NCBI GenBank assembly: GCA_027623875.1
Contig: JAQBUS010000040.1
Coordinates: 1 to 7,560 of the forward strand
Source of the DNA: Pseudomonadota bacterium
GTDB lineage: Bacteria > Pseudomonadota > Alphaproteobacteria > Rhodobacterales > Rhodobacteraceae
Reading direction: 5' to 3'
DNA: 7,560 nucleotides
Both the position numbers and the translations under genes were made by a program. Below, one piece after another: positions 1 through 6,435 of this stretch. The notes under the pieces are model-generated. The model was not told the DNA's origin and did no database searches. It saw only the letters and a list, made by a program, of their open reading frames with translations. The first letter of the stretch is position 1; the number at the start of each line of letters is the position of its first letter.

Positions 1-691
1 AATCAGCTGTTTCATCAACAATAGTTACGACGTTTCCAACTCCAACGCCAATTGCTGGTGTGCCAGAAGAATAGCCTGCATGAACGTTGCTTTTGGATCC
101 AGTTACAACTACTAAATCCGCTAATTTCATCAGACGTTCAGTTTTTAGGTGAGAAGCTGGAGGCGGAACCATTTGAATAAGGTTAGGTGGTAGATCAAGT
201 TTTTTTAATTCAATTTCAATGTAAAACAGTAATCTTTCTAGAGGTTTAGTTCCCTTAGGGGAGGGGGCCAAAATAATAGAATTACCCGTTTTTAGTGCAT
301 TGATAATATTGTTTGTTGGTGTGGCAATTGGGTTTGTTGAAGGTACTACGGCTGCTATTACGCCTTTTGGACGAAAATAAGTCGATAATCCTTTTGCCCC
401 ATTGTTGGAGATGTGACCAAAAGCTATGACCCCCTTTAGGTCTCGCATTAGGCCAAGAGTCTTATTGTGGTTCTTTTTTATCTTATCTTTAACATTACCT
501 AGGCCTGTCTCACTCACGGCGAGCTCCGATAATTCTTTATTTCGTTCAGATTTCATGAGTGCCCATGCAACTGCTTGACAAGCAGAGTCAAAGATTTCTT
601 GTGACCCGAGTTGCTCATAAGCCTGTTGGGCAATTTGAGATTTAATTACTATGTCGTCAATCAAGAGAAGGTCTTTTGTTTGTGTGGGCAT
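1..691 (-). CDS. CoA-acylating aldehyde dehydrogenase, N-terminal part (sulfoacetaldehyde/acetaldehyde dehydrogenase type)
   Basis: The gene starts at ATG 691 and runs off the left edge; 230 residues are visible. This is the N-terminal nucleotide/CoA-binding part of an aldehyde dehydrogenase superfamily enzyme. Recognisable stretches are VVPSTNPIATP at about residues 115-125, followed by NALKTGNSIILAPSPKG, then VTGSKSNV at 196-203 and SSGTPAIGVGVGN at 208-220. They match acylating enzymes such as EutE/AdhE-type acetaldehyde and SauS-type sulfoacetaldehyde dehydrogenases, which interconvert acyl-CoA and aldehyde with NAD(P)H in the cytoplasm. The catalytic cysteine should lie roughly 20 residues past the visible end, so activity cannot be judged. 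The start lies 24 nt after the stop of the tctA-like gene on the same strand, suggesting co-transcription. The ribosome binding site is weak (GATGTTGAGAA before ATG), but no better in-frame start exists before residue 46. The superfamily is clear; the sulfoacetaldehyde substrate is inferred from motif style and neighbours. Confidence 0.88.
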   Translation of the reverse strand, partial: MPTQTKDLLLIDDIVIKSQIAQQAYEQLGSQEIFDSACQAVAWALMKSERNKELSELAVSETGLGNVKDKIKKNHNKTLGLMRDLKGVIAFGHISNNGAKGLSTYFRPKGVIAAVVPSTNPIATPTNNIINALKTGNSIILAPSPKGTKPLERLLFYIEIELKKLDLPPNLIQMVPPPASHLKTERLMKLADLVVVTGSKSNVHAGYSSGTPAIGVGVGNVVTIVDETAD

Positions 692-715
692 TTCTCAACA
701 TCTTTAAAATTAAAA

Positions 716-2209
716 TTATGCTTTAGAATTAAGCGAAGTCGAAACAGCTTTATAAATACCGGAAAGTAAAGTTAATGATCCAGCGATTATGAGGATGAGA
801 CAAACGGGTCGAGATAAATAGGTTAGGAGATCATAGTGAACCATTTGCATTCCTTGTGCAAAATTTTGTTCTCCAATTTTACCGAGGATAATTCCAAGAA
901 CTATTCCCGGTATTGAGTATCCTGATCGACGGAGTAAAAAGCCTATAATTCCAGCCCCAAACATAACCATTACGTCCAGAACTAAGCCGCGTCCTATGTA
1001 AGAACCTATACTCGCCAATAAGAGAATTAGTGGGGCCAAGAATTGAAATGGAACTTTTAATAAATGTAAAATTGTTTTGGTTTCTAGAAGGCCGATAAAA
1101 AGAATACACAAATTCGCATAGAACATCGCCGCAAAAACAACCCAAATAAGATCGGGGGAGTTGTAAAAAACTAAAGGACCCGGTTCAAGATCATGCATTT
1201 GAAATACGGCGACCATCATTGCTGTCAAGGCTCCACCTGGCAAACCTAGAGCCAGCAGTGGGATCATTGCGGCTCCTGTTGCAGCATTGTTAGCAGTTTC
1301 AGATGAAATAACCCCCTCAATATTCCCTTTGCCAAAGCTTGTTTTATCTTTTGACCATCTTACTGCTTCTCCATAGCCCATGAAGGCCGCTAGGGTTGCG
1401 CCGATACCGGGTAGGATCCCACAGAAAAACCCAACCAGGATAGATCTAACAACCGCTATTTTATGAAACCAGATCTCGGCGAAAGTCGGAAAAGAAAGCC
1501 CAACTTTGGGAGCAGTGAATTTCCCCATTGCTTTTTTTTCTGCTTGAACAAAAATTTCAGATACAGCGAAAAAACCTAGTATAGAAGGTACAAATGCAAT
1601 ACCTGCGGCCAAATCTGCGAAACCAAAATTATATCTATTTATGCCACCGACAGGATCTTGACCTATGGTTGCGATTAGAAGGCCTAAAAGTACTGACATC
1701 CAACCTTTCCACATTGTTTTTCCGCCGACTGAGGAGGCAACAGCTAGCCCAAAGAAAACAAGTGCGAAAATTTCTGGTGGCCCAATATTCCTAATAGCCC
1801 ATTTGGCTAATGGTTCAGTTGCCGCCATCATTACTATTGCTGATGCCACGCCACCGATTGCTGAACAAAGGACGGCCGCACCGACAGCTTTTCCAGCCTT
1901 TCCCTGTTGGGTCATCGGGTATCCATCAAAAGCTGTTGGAGCATTCTCAGGGGCTCCGGGTATATTAAATAAGATCGCTGTAATTGCCCCACCATAAGTG
2001 CCAGTACAATAAATTACGGCAAAAAGCATAACACCCTGGCTAGCGGTTAATTGAGCTGTAAAAGGGAGAAGGATAGCACAAAGAGTTAGCATACTGACGC
2101 CTGGTATTGCCCCGAAAAGCATTCCACCAAGCACACCAAAAATAAAAACTCCAATTGTAAATGGATCGCCGAACAAAGTTGCAGAGCCAGCTAAGAAATG
2201 TTCAATCAT
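716..2209 (-). CDS. tctA: Tripartite tricarboxylate transporter (TTT) large permease subunit, TctA family
   Basis: This 497-residue polytopic inner-membrane protein has the usual TctA length. It forms the translocation channel of a TTT secondary transporter, which takes up organic anions (carboxylates, some sulfonates) delivered by a periplasmic receptor. Signatures of both homologous halves are visible: FGAIPGVSM near residues 32-40 and GGAITAILFNIPGAP at 73-87 with DGYPM at 95-99; then GILPGIGATLAAFMGYG at 264-280 and SSETANNAATGAAMIPLLAL at 302-321, followed by GLPGG. The rest is mostly hydrophobic helices. It begins 10 nt after the stop of the tctB-like gene, with an AGGG about 10 nt before ATG, consistent with translational coupling. 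It is followed after 24 nt by the aldehyde dehydrogenase gene. The family is certain. The substrate is unknown, and 'tctA' names the family rather than a proven citrate transporter. Confidence 0.95.
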   Translation of the reverse strand: MIEHFLAGSATLFGDPFTIGVFIFGVLGGMLFGAIPGVSMLTLCAILLPFTAQLTASQGVMLFAVIYCTGTYGGAITAILFNIPGAPENAPTAFDGYPMTQQGKAGKAVGAAVLCSAIGGVASAIVMMAATEPLAKWAIRNIGPPEIFALVFFGLAVASSVGGKTMWKGWMSVLLGLLIATIGQDPVGGINRYNFGFADLAAGIAFVPSILGFFAVSEIFVQAEKKAMGKFTAPKVGLSFPTFAEIWFHKIAVVRSILVGFFCGILPGIGATLAAFMGYGEAVRWSKDKTSFGKGNIEGVISSETANNAATGAAMIPLLALGLPGGALTAMMVAVFQMHDLEPGPLVFYNSPDLIWVVFAAMFYANLCILFIGLLETKTILHLLKVPFQFLAPLILLLASIGSYIGRGLVLDVMVMFGAGIIGFLLRRSGYSIPGIVLGIILGKIGEQNFAQGMQMVHYDLLTYLSRPVCLILIIAGSLTLLSGIYKAVSTSLNSKA

Positions 2210-2219
2210 TGTGCAAGCC

Positions 2220-2783
2220 CTACCAGATACTTAATTGTTTTAACTGGGTGTTAAGTTTTAAAAGAAACGCGCTATAGTCATAAAACGGAGACATATTACC
2301 CTGAGGTAATGGGGCGTTAAGAACCACCATAAATAATAAAAGTAATATCAAGTATAGCAGGAGTGTTACTCCAAGGATGAACTTTAAGCTCCTTTCGCCA
2401 AATATAACAATTATATAACTTATAAAAAAAGGTGTTAAAAAATAAAATCCAACAGGTTTTAGGAGGATAGCGTAGATTAATGGTCCAATTAATATAGCGA
2501 GTAATTTGGAGTAATCTCTTAGTGAATTGTATGTCATTTCGTCGTCCGGTTCTGATTGACCAACCCTTCCGGCCTCTCCGATCGAACCATTCCTGTAAAG
2601 ATGGAATAAATTACCTAGTGTTACCAGTGCTAGAAGAATTAGGATCGTTCTTGGCCATCCCGTAGCCCCAAACTTATAAATCTCAATTTCTCGATCGAAC
2701 TCAAACGAAAAACCAAAGAATATGATCACAATTAGGCCCCATACTACTGTCTCAATTATATGCGATGTTGTGAGGCGTCCCAT
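2220..2783 (-). CDS. tctB: TTT small permease subunit, TctB family
   Basis: This 187-residue membrane protein has the TctB pattern of four hydrophobic segments, at roughly residues 9-29, 42-63, 93-128 (long, with an inner proline/glycine break) and 133-155. A charged cytoplasmic loop (about 64-92, rich in Glu/Asp/Arg) separates the second and third. The short C-terminal tail after NAPLPQG is also typical. TctB proteins are poorly conserved in sequence, so the call rests on length, topology and position between tctC- and tctA-like genes in the canonical C-B-A order. It partners TctA in the inner membrane; its exact role in transport is not well defined for the family. Start ATG 2783 has a good Shine-Dalgarno (CTAGGGA, about 8 nt upstream). 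The gene stops at TAG, 10 nt before tctA. The 114-nt gap to tctC carries a hairpin that may lower expression of the membrane subunits relative to the receptor. Confidence 0.9.
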   Translation of the reverse strand: MGRLTTSHIIETVVWGLIVIIFFGFSFEFDREIEIYKFGATGWPRTILILLALVTLGNLFHLYRNGSIGEAGRVGQSEPDDEMTYNSLRDYSKLLAILIGPLIYAILLKPVGFYFLTPFFISYIIVIFGERSLKFILGVTLLLYLILLLLFMVVLNAPLPQGNMSPFYDYSAFLLKLNTQLKQLSIW

Positions 2784-2840
2784 TGATTATCCCTAGGTCT
2801 TGTTGGTATTAACGAGTAAGATTGTAGTTTAAATAACCTT

Positions 2841-2861
2841 GCCCTGTCGATATGACAGGAC
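2841..2861 (-). promoter_or_regulatory. Intercistronic stem-loop between tctC and tctB
   Basis: On the transcribed minus strand, GUCCUGUC and GACAGGGC can pair around a 5-nt AUAUC loop. This gives an 8-bp stem with one U-G wobble and a perfect 6-bp core (CCTGTC/GACAGG, plus-strand 2843-2848 and 2854-2859). No U-tract follows, so it does not look like a full intrinsic terminator. A stem-loop after a solute-receptor gene and before the membrane genes commonly protects or partially terminates mRNA so that the receptor is made in excess. The repeat is directly visible; the function is inferred. Confidence 0.5.
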
Positions 2862-2865
2862 AAAG

Positions 2866-2881
2866 TAAATTGATCAATTTA
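2866..2881. repeat. 16-bp perfect palindrome TAAATTGATCAATTTA downstream of tctC
   Basis: The sequence TAAATTGATCAATTTA is fully self-complementary with no spacer and starts 16 nt after the tctC stop codon. With no loop it would form a poor RNA hairpin; as DNA it could be a dimer binding site. In A/T-rich DNA a palindrome of this length may also be chance. It lies next to the intercistronic stem-loop, within the only sizeable gap in the operon. Confidence 0.4.
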
Positions 2882-2897
2882 GTGACTTAAATATTTA

Positions 2898-3920
2898 CTA
2901 CTTAAGCTCTAGGCCCATTTCTTTATAAACTGCCCTGTACTGCTTAACAGTCGAGTTTATGAGTGCAATAGATCCATCAGTATCTCTATAACTGTCAATC
3001 ACAGACATATACTTAGAGTCGTTGAATTTTTGATAACTATCTTCACAATATCCTCTTTGGAAAGCCCACTTTAACCATGCGACCCTGTCAGCAGGTGCAT
3101 TTTTGTGAACAAAAAATCCTCTAAATCGAAGAAGCGGTTCAAAAGTCATCCCTACGTCCTTGTGAGTTGGGACGTCAGAAAATACGCTAGGGCGCTCATT
3201 GAAGATTGTTAAAATTGGTTTGAAATCTCCGGAGTCCAGAAAATTACGTACGTCGCCAGGTTGTTCAAAAAGAGCATCAACCTGCCCACCTAGTAAAGCT
3301 CCATATCGAGGAGCACCCTTATCAAAGGAAATCTGCTGAATTTTTATACCAGCTGCTTCAGTTACGAATTTCATAGTTACCCGCTCCATGGAGCCTTCCT
3401 TTGAAACGTTTGCAATAGTAGCCTTTCCATTTTGTGCGCTGACCCACGCTGAAAATGAGGCCCAATCTGAAAAGCGAGTTTCATTTGTTCTTATATATAT
3501 TTGTGAGAAAGTTACTTGAGATGTCACCAGCGGTATTAGATCTGATGCTGGATTCGGCTGGCCTGAATCTAAAGCATGCGCTGAGGAAGCATCATCAATA
3601 TGTTCCATAACGTTATATCCATCTGCAGGCATTGCGATGTAAGCTGCCATTCCAAGAGTACCAGAACCTCCAGGCTTATGATCTCTGTTTATACTTACAC
3701 CAGTAAGGCTGGTTACTGCTTCGGCCATTCCTGCGGCAACTTGGCCAGAACCTCCAGCTGGTCCATATGGAACAATCATTGTTAGGGCTCTCTCAGGAAA
3801 TCCTCCTGGTTTAGCCATTGTTGCATCACTTACAGAGCATACAAATGCATTAGCCGTTCCGACTCCCAATATTAATGCTGCAGCTGTAATTGAGAACTTA
3901 AATGTTTTTCTAAAATTCAT
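2898..3920 (-). CDS. tctC: TTT periplasmic solute receptor, TctC/Bug family
   Basis: This 340-residue precursor is close to the family's usual 320-330. Residues 1-25 are a Sec signal peptide: positive N-terminus (NFRKTFK), hydrophobic core, and a likely cut after ANA at residue 25. The mature protein shows the Bug fold signatures: ALTMIVPYGPAGGSG (45-59) as the first ligand-binding loop, HKPGGSGTLG (81-90) as the second, MPADGY (97-102), and GGQVDALFEQPGD (211-223) near the C-terminal domain. It would capture an organic anion in the periplasm and hand it to the TctA/TctB permease. Start ATG 3920 is fixed by a strong Shine-Dalgarno, GGGAGGAAACT. The protein has two cysteines (28 and 292), which could form a disulfide after export; this is inference. 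It is the first gene of the operon, facing an intergenic region with several inverted repeats. The ligand cannot be read from sequence alone. Confidence 0.94.
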   Translation of the reverse strand: MNFRKTFKFSITAAALILGVGTANAFVCSVSDATMAKPGGFPERALTMIVPYGPAGGSGQVAAGMAEAVTSLTGVSINRDHKPGGSGTLGMAAYIAMPADGYNVMEHIDDASSAHALDSGQPNPASDLIPLVTSQVTFSQIYIRTNETRFSDWASFSAWVSAQNGKATIANVSKEGSMERVTMKFVTEAAGIKIQQISFDKGAPRYGALLGGQVDALFEQPGDVRNFLDSGDFKPILTIFNERPSVFSDVPTHKDVGMTFEPLLRFRGFFVHKNAPADRVAWLKWAFQRGYCEDSYQKFNDSKYMSVIDSYRDTDGSIALINSTVKQYRAVYKEMGLELK

Positions 3921-3935
3921 AGTTTCCTCCCATTT

Positions 3936-3952
3936 GTTTATTTTTGATAAAC
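3936..3952 (-). promoter_or_regulatory. Inverted repeat near the predicted tctC transcription start
   Basis: GTTTAT and ATAAAC form a 6-bp inverted repeat around a 5-nt spacer, just upstream of the tctC Shine-Dalgarno (3924-3930). If the proposed -10 at 3956-3961 is correct, transcription would start at about 3949, so the repeat overlaps the start site. That position suits an operator better than a leader hairpin. The A/T-rich composition makes chance occurrence possible. Confidence 0.3.
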
Positions 3953-3955
3953 TTT

Positions 3956-3984
3956 TTTATAGTAGTGAATAACATTGACCACAA
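3956..3984 (-). promoter_or_regulatory. Candidate sigma-70-type promoter for the tctCBA-aldehyde dehydrogenase operon
   Basis: On the minus strand, TTGTGG (3984-3979) lies 17 bp before TATAAA (3961-3956), about 36 nt upstream of the tctC start codon. The -10 matches 5 of 6 consensus bases; the -35 matches only its first three. The -35 lies within TTGTGGTCAA, whose ends are mirror-complementary, so a repressor or activator could bind there. An alternative is TTGACT at about 4037-4042 with a poorly spaced -10 (18-19 bp). Not verified experimentally. Confidence 0.35.
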
Positions 3985-4024
3985 TTTTCAACAAAAATCA
4001 AAACTAAAGTTTAAATACCGTGTG

Positions 4025-4041
4025 TGACTTTATTTAAGTCA
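4025..4041. promoter_or_regulatory. Inverted repeat TGACTT-N5-AAGTCA in the divergent region (candidate operator)
   Basis: A perfect 6-bp inverted repeat with a 5-bp spacer lies about 105 bp upstream of the tctC start and about 200 bp upstream of the DMT gene. Its size fits a helix-turn-helix dimer site. No regulator gene is in the window, so the binding protein is unknown. Confidence 0.35.
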
Positions 4042-4138
4042 AATATCATTTGTTTCTCACGTTATTCTTTACATAAATCATTTCAGCTTGAGTTGTATCC
4101 GCGGGTGTTTCTGGCAATTATTTTGCGTATTTAAAGAT

Positions 4139-4159
4139 CATTTAGTCGCTCTCTAAATG
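4139..4159. promoter_or_regulatory. Inverted repeat CATTTAG-N7-CTAAATG in the divergent region (candidate operator)
   Basis: A perfect 7-bp inverted repeat with a 7-bp spacer (21 bp in all) lies 80 bp upstream of the DMT gene start. It is the longest of the four inverted repeats between tctC and the DMT gene. It could be a regulator site for the plus-strand gene; no known consensus was recognised. Confidence 0.35.
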
Positions 4160-4194
4160 CTTTTATGTTTTCAAAACCTTTTAATTGTGTCACG

Positions 4195-4210
4195 AGCAAT
4201 TTTGATTGCT
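4195..4210 (+). promoter_or_regulatory. Inverted repeat AGCAAT-N4-ATTGCT just upstream of the DMT gene
   Basis: A 6-bp perfect inverted repeat with a 4-nt TTTG spacer ends 28 nt before the DMT start codon and is followed by TTT and a -10-like TAAAAT (4213-4218). It could be an operator overlapping the promoter or a small leader hairpin. The T-run is too short for a convincing terminator. No well-spaced -35 was found for the TAAAAT. Confidence 0.3.
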
Positions 4211-4238
4211 TTTAAAATGTAGTATTTAGGATAATTTT

Positions 4239-5123
4239 ATGACACAATTTTTGCCTTGGATGGCTCTTATCTACATGGCTATCGTTTGGGGGTTGTCATT
4301 CTCAGTAGCAAAATTGGCAGTTGACCTTGGAGGGGCTCCAATTGGGATTTCATTCTGGAGTTCAGCTATTTCAGGGGTTTGCCTCTTGCTTTATACATGG
4401 CTGCGCGGCCGTCGACTTAATTTTAATCGAAAAGACCTAAAGTTCTTTTTCTTAATTTCAATGCTTGGGGGCGTTATTCCGAGTGTGTGTTTCTATTATG
4501 CAGCAAGACATGTCCCTGCAGGAGTGTTAGCGATTACTGTTACAATAGTTCCAATAGCAACCTATGGCTTATCTTTATTGTTAAAGTTAGAAAATCTTTC
4601 TGCCCGGCGAGTTACTGGGATATTATTTGGATGTGCTGGTATTATTTTATTAGTTATGCCTGATGATAGTTTGTCAGATAGGAAAGAGATTTTATGGATT
4701 GTTGTTGCTTGCATAAGTTCGATTAGTTTTGCTATCGAAAATGTTGCTATAGCTGTGCGTAGTCTGGATGGCATTGGACCAATTAGGTTATCTTGTGGAG
4801 TAAGTTTGTTAGCCGCACTTATTTTAGGTATAATTGGGTTATTAACAAATAATTTGTTTGTAATCACCTTTCCGTTTGATGAGCTTTCTTGGGCTATAAT
4901 ATTGATTTCAATCATAAACGTAACAGCTTATACGCTGTTTGTTTTCACGATTGCCAACTCCGGCCCACTTTTTGCTAGCCAAGTGGGGTTTCTTGTAACC
5001 CTATCAGGTATTTTTTGGGGGGTCTTTTTATTTGGTGAACAGCACTCAAGTTGGGTTTGGGGGTCATTGATCACCATGTTGATCGGGCTGATGTTAGTGT
5101 CTCCGAGGCATAAGGCTAAGTAA
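4239..5123 (+). CDS. EamA/DMT-superfamily permease
   Basis: This 294-residue inner-membrane protein has the usual length and ten-helix layout of the drug/metabolite transporter superfamily, made of two EamA repeats (about residues 7-137 and 153-288). Typical signs are WGLSFSVAKLA at 17-27 at the end of helix 1, AARHVPAGVLAI at 88-99 in the first repeat, and FLFGEQHSSWVWGSLITMLIG near 263-283 ending the second repeat. Members export or import metabolites, often amino acids or related small molecules; sequence does not predict the substrate. Start ATG 4239 has an AGGA Shine-Dalgarno 7 nt upstream (4228-4231). The gene is transcribed divergently from the TTT operon and shares its 318-bp upstream region, so common regulation is plausible. 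It ends in TAA and converges on the TauE-like gene. The family is firm and the role open. Confidence 0.92.
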   Translation: MTQFLPWMALIYMAIVWGLSFSVAKLAVDLGGAPIGISFWSSAISGVCLLLYTWLRGRRLNFNRKDLKFFFLISMLGGVIPSVCFYYAARHVPAGVLAITVTIVPIATYGLSLLLKLENLSARRVTGILFGCAGIILLVMPDDSLSDRKEILWIVVACISSISFAIENVAIAVRSLDGIGPIRLSCGVSLLAALILGIIGLLTNNLFVITFPFDELSWAIILISIINVTAYTLFVFTIANSGPLFASQVGFLVTLSGIFWGVFLFGEQHSSWVWGSLITMLIGLMLVSPRHKAK

Positions 5124-5175
5124 AGTTTTAAAAAAATAACTTAGTTAAAATAAATTAAAAAACTATCGGATTGAT

Positions 5176-5194
5176 TTTTATCTTAGGGATAAAA
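5176..5194. terminator. Weak A/T-rich stem-loop between convergent genes (possible terminator)
   Basis: TTTTATC (5176-5182) and GATAAAA (5188-5194) can pair around a 5-nt loop in the 151-bp gap between the convergent DMT and TauE-like genes. The stem has one G-C pair and runs of T/A on its flanks, so it could act weakly in either direction. It is the best candidate in the gap, but its predicted stability is low. Confidence 0.25.
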
Positions 5195-5274
5195 TTGGAC
5201 GCTAGACACCCACGGGGATTATGTTCTTTAATTTTTCTAATCCAATATTCAAACATTTAGAAGATTACTAAGTA

Positions 5275-6045
5275 TTAAAATATACCCGTCGCAATTAATC
5301 GTGCCCCTAATGCTAAGAAAGCCCATAGTAGAAACTTTCTGAAGGTATCTTGAGCTACTTTTCTTCGAAACAGTTCTCCGACACGAAAGCCAGCCAGGGA
5401 AACGAGCAAACCTATTAGCGACTTTGTAAGGATCTCAAAAGTTAAAATTCCAGCTAATGCGTAACCTATAGCTAGTGGAAAGCTCGTTACTAAAAAAATA
5501 AACCCAATTGCACCTATGAATTGTTCTTTTGGTACTTTTCTAGAAATTAGATACATAACAATCGGAGGGGACCATATGGAGCTTATTCCTCCCAGAAAAC
5601 CAGCAACCATTCCTACAAGTAGCTGCCACATAACTCCAGGCCCCATTGGCAATCTAAATCCAACGAGTGTATTAACAGAAAACACCACCATACTGCAGCC
5701 TATCGCTGTTGTTACAAAATATTCAGGAAAAGAATTTATAGAACTCGACACGATGAAAATCGTAATGACGTTTGCGATGGCAATATACTTAAAATTACGG
5801 ACTGTACTTTTAATCTCGGGGCCGTGCATAAATTGAACAGCATTTGTAGCAATTATAGGAAGGACAAGAAGAGCTATTGCTTCCTTGGGATCTATAACAA
5901 GCGTAAGAATTGCTATAGCTGTGGCTGGGAGCCCCATTCCTAGAAAGCCTTTTACTATTCCAGCCAAAAAAAATGTAATTGCTATCAGCATTAAAATGCT
6001 AAGGCTAAAGTTTGGAATAAAATTATTAAGTATAGTGTCTATCAT
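5275..6045 (-). CDS. TauE/SafE-family permease (possible sulfite exporter)
   Basis: This 256-residue integral membrane protein matches the TauE/SafE family in length and pattern. It has about eight hydrophobic helices in two related halves, each with a glycine/proline-rich signature: LAGIVKGFLGMGLP at 27-40 and VAGFLGGISSIWSPP at 147-161. A loop with HGPEI (74-78) follows helix 2. Members are thought to export small anions; several sit in sulfonate-degradation loci and are proposed to expel sulfite, but many have unknown substrates. The start at ATG 6045 is the only reasonable in-frame ATG, but it lacks a clear Shine-Dalgarno (AAAATATTACCAC precedes it), so translation may be weak or the start uncertain. 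It is a single gene, convergent with the DMT permease, with a 7-bp inverted repeat 37 nt upstream. The sulfite role is inferred from family and from the nearby acylating dehydrogenase and TTT genes. Confidence 0.88.
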   Translation of the reverse strand: MIDTILNNFIPNFSLSILMLIAITFFLAGIVKGFLGMGLPATAIAILTLVIDPKEAIALLVLPIIATNAVQFMHGPEIKSTVRNFKYIAIANVITIFIVSSSINSFPEYFVTTAIGCSMVVFSVNTLVGFRLPMGPGVMWQLLVGMVAGFLGGISSIWSPPIVMYLISRKVPKEQFIGAIGFIFLVTSFPLAIGYALAGILTFEILTKSLIGLLVSLAGFRVGELFRRKVAQDTFRKFLLWAFLALGARLIATGIF

Positions 6046-6082
6046 GTGGTAATATTTTCATCTGAATGCTGAAAGTTTGTTA

Positions 6083-6099
6083 GATGCTTAAAAAGCATC
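6083..6099 (-). promoter_or_regulatory. Inverted repeat GATGCTT-N3-AAGCATC upstream of the TauE-like gene
   Basis: A perfect 7-bp inverted repeat with a 3-nt spacer lies 37 nt upstream of the TauE-like start codon. In RNA it would form a 7-bp hairpin with a tight loop; as DNA it could be an operator at or just after the promoter. No U-run follows on the minus strand (it reads TAACAAAC), which argues against a terminator. Confidence 0.4.
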
Positions 6100-6101
6100 G
6101 T

Positions 6102-6168
6102 TTGAGTTCAACCTTCCCTTTTTTTGAGTAATTCTATTATGGTTTTTATTGAGTAAAGGGAATGAGTA
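6102..6168. repeat. Four short TTGAGT-like direct repeats with an embedded inverted repeat
   Basis: TTGAGT occurs at 6102-6107, 6124-6129 and 6149-6154, the last two as identical TTGAGTAA, and ATGAGT occurs at 6162-6167. Steps are 22, 25 and 13 bp. The inverted repeat TTCCCTTT (6114-6121)/AAAGGGAA (6155-6162) encloses the middle two copies. Together these could be a multi-site regulator region between the divergent TauE-like and DUF1800 genes. The motif is short and the region low in complexity, so chance is a real alternative. Confidence 0.25.
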
Positions 6169-6270
6169 TACAAGGTCCTTATTATTTATTTTCAATAAAA
6201 AATAAATTCTTTCAGATCAATTAATTTAAAGTATATTGATATTAAAAAAAATGTTTAATTAGGAAAAAAA

Positions 6271-6435
6271 TTGTACGATAACAGGCATCAATGGGCACGA
6301 AAAATTGGCTTTGGTTTCGGGCCTGAGGCTGATTTGCCATCCAATCTGGAAGTGTGGAATCATACTCAACTTCATAATAAATTTTCTGTTATTGGTGTCT
6401 CCAATCGTATAATTATTCTTTGGAGGATCGCCTAA
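6271..6435 (+). pseudogene. Displaced N-terminal piece of the DUF1800 gene (different frame)
   Basis: In the +1 frame, from a possible TTG start at 6271 with an AGGA Shine-Dalgarno 6 nt upstream (6261-6264), the sequence encodes a 54-residue piece ending at TAA 6433. It contains QWARKIGFGFGPEADLP and then VWNHTQLHNKF. The ARKIGFGFGP pattern is the usual opening of DUF1800 proteins (an R-x-GFG-P type motif), which the adjoining DUF1800 reading frame lacks. The downstream frame is open from 6381 and reads protein-like (ADIYTHEIKRIEK) well before its first ATG at 6519. The two pieces overlap at 6381-6432, and joining them needs a -1 shift there. This looks like the true 5' end of the same gene, separated by a one-base loss (or equivalent) or by a sequencing error. 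No classical slippery heptamer in the correct phase was found upstream of the stop. Confidence 0.55.

Noticed and set aside
1665..1997. Plus-strand 110-codon ORF and similar ORFs opposite tctA, tctC, the DMT and TauE genes
   Set aside because: They lie inside well-supported genes on the other strand or frame and show composition expected of antisense shadows, with no recognisable domains.
2841..2861. Intercistronic stem-loop as a full intrinsic terminator
   Set aside because: No U-tract follows it on the transcribed strand, and tctB/tctA downstream are needed with tctC, so complete termination is unlikely.
6162..6224. 20-codon ORF beginning ATGAGTATACAAGG
   Set aside because: It is very short and A/T-driven, its AAGGG is too close to the ATG to serve as a ribosome binding site, and its product resembles nothing known.
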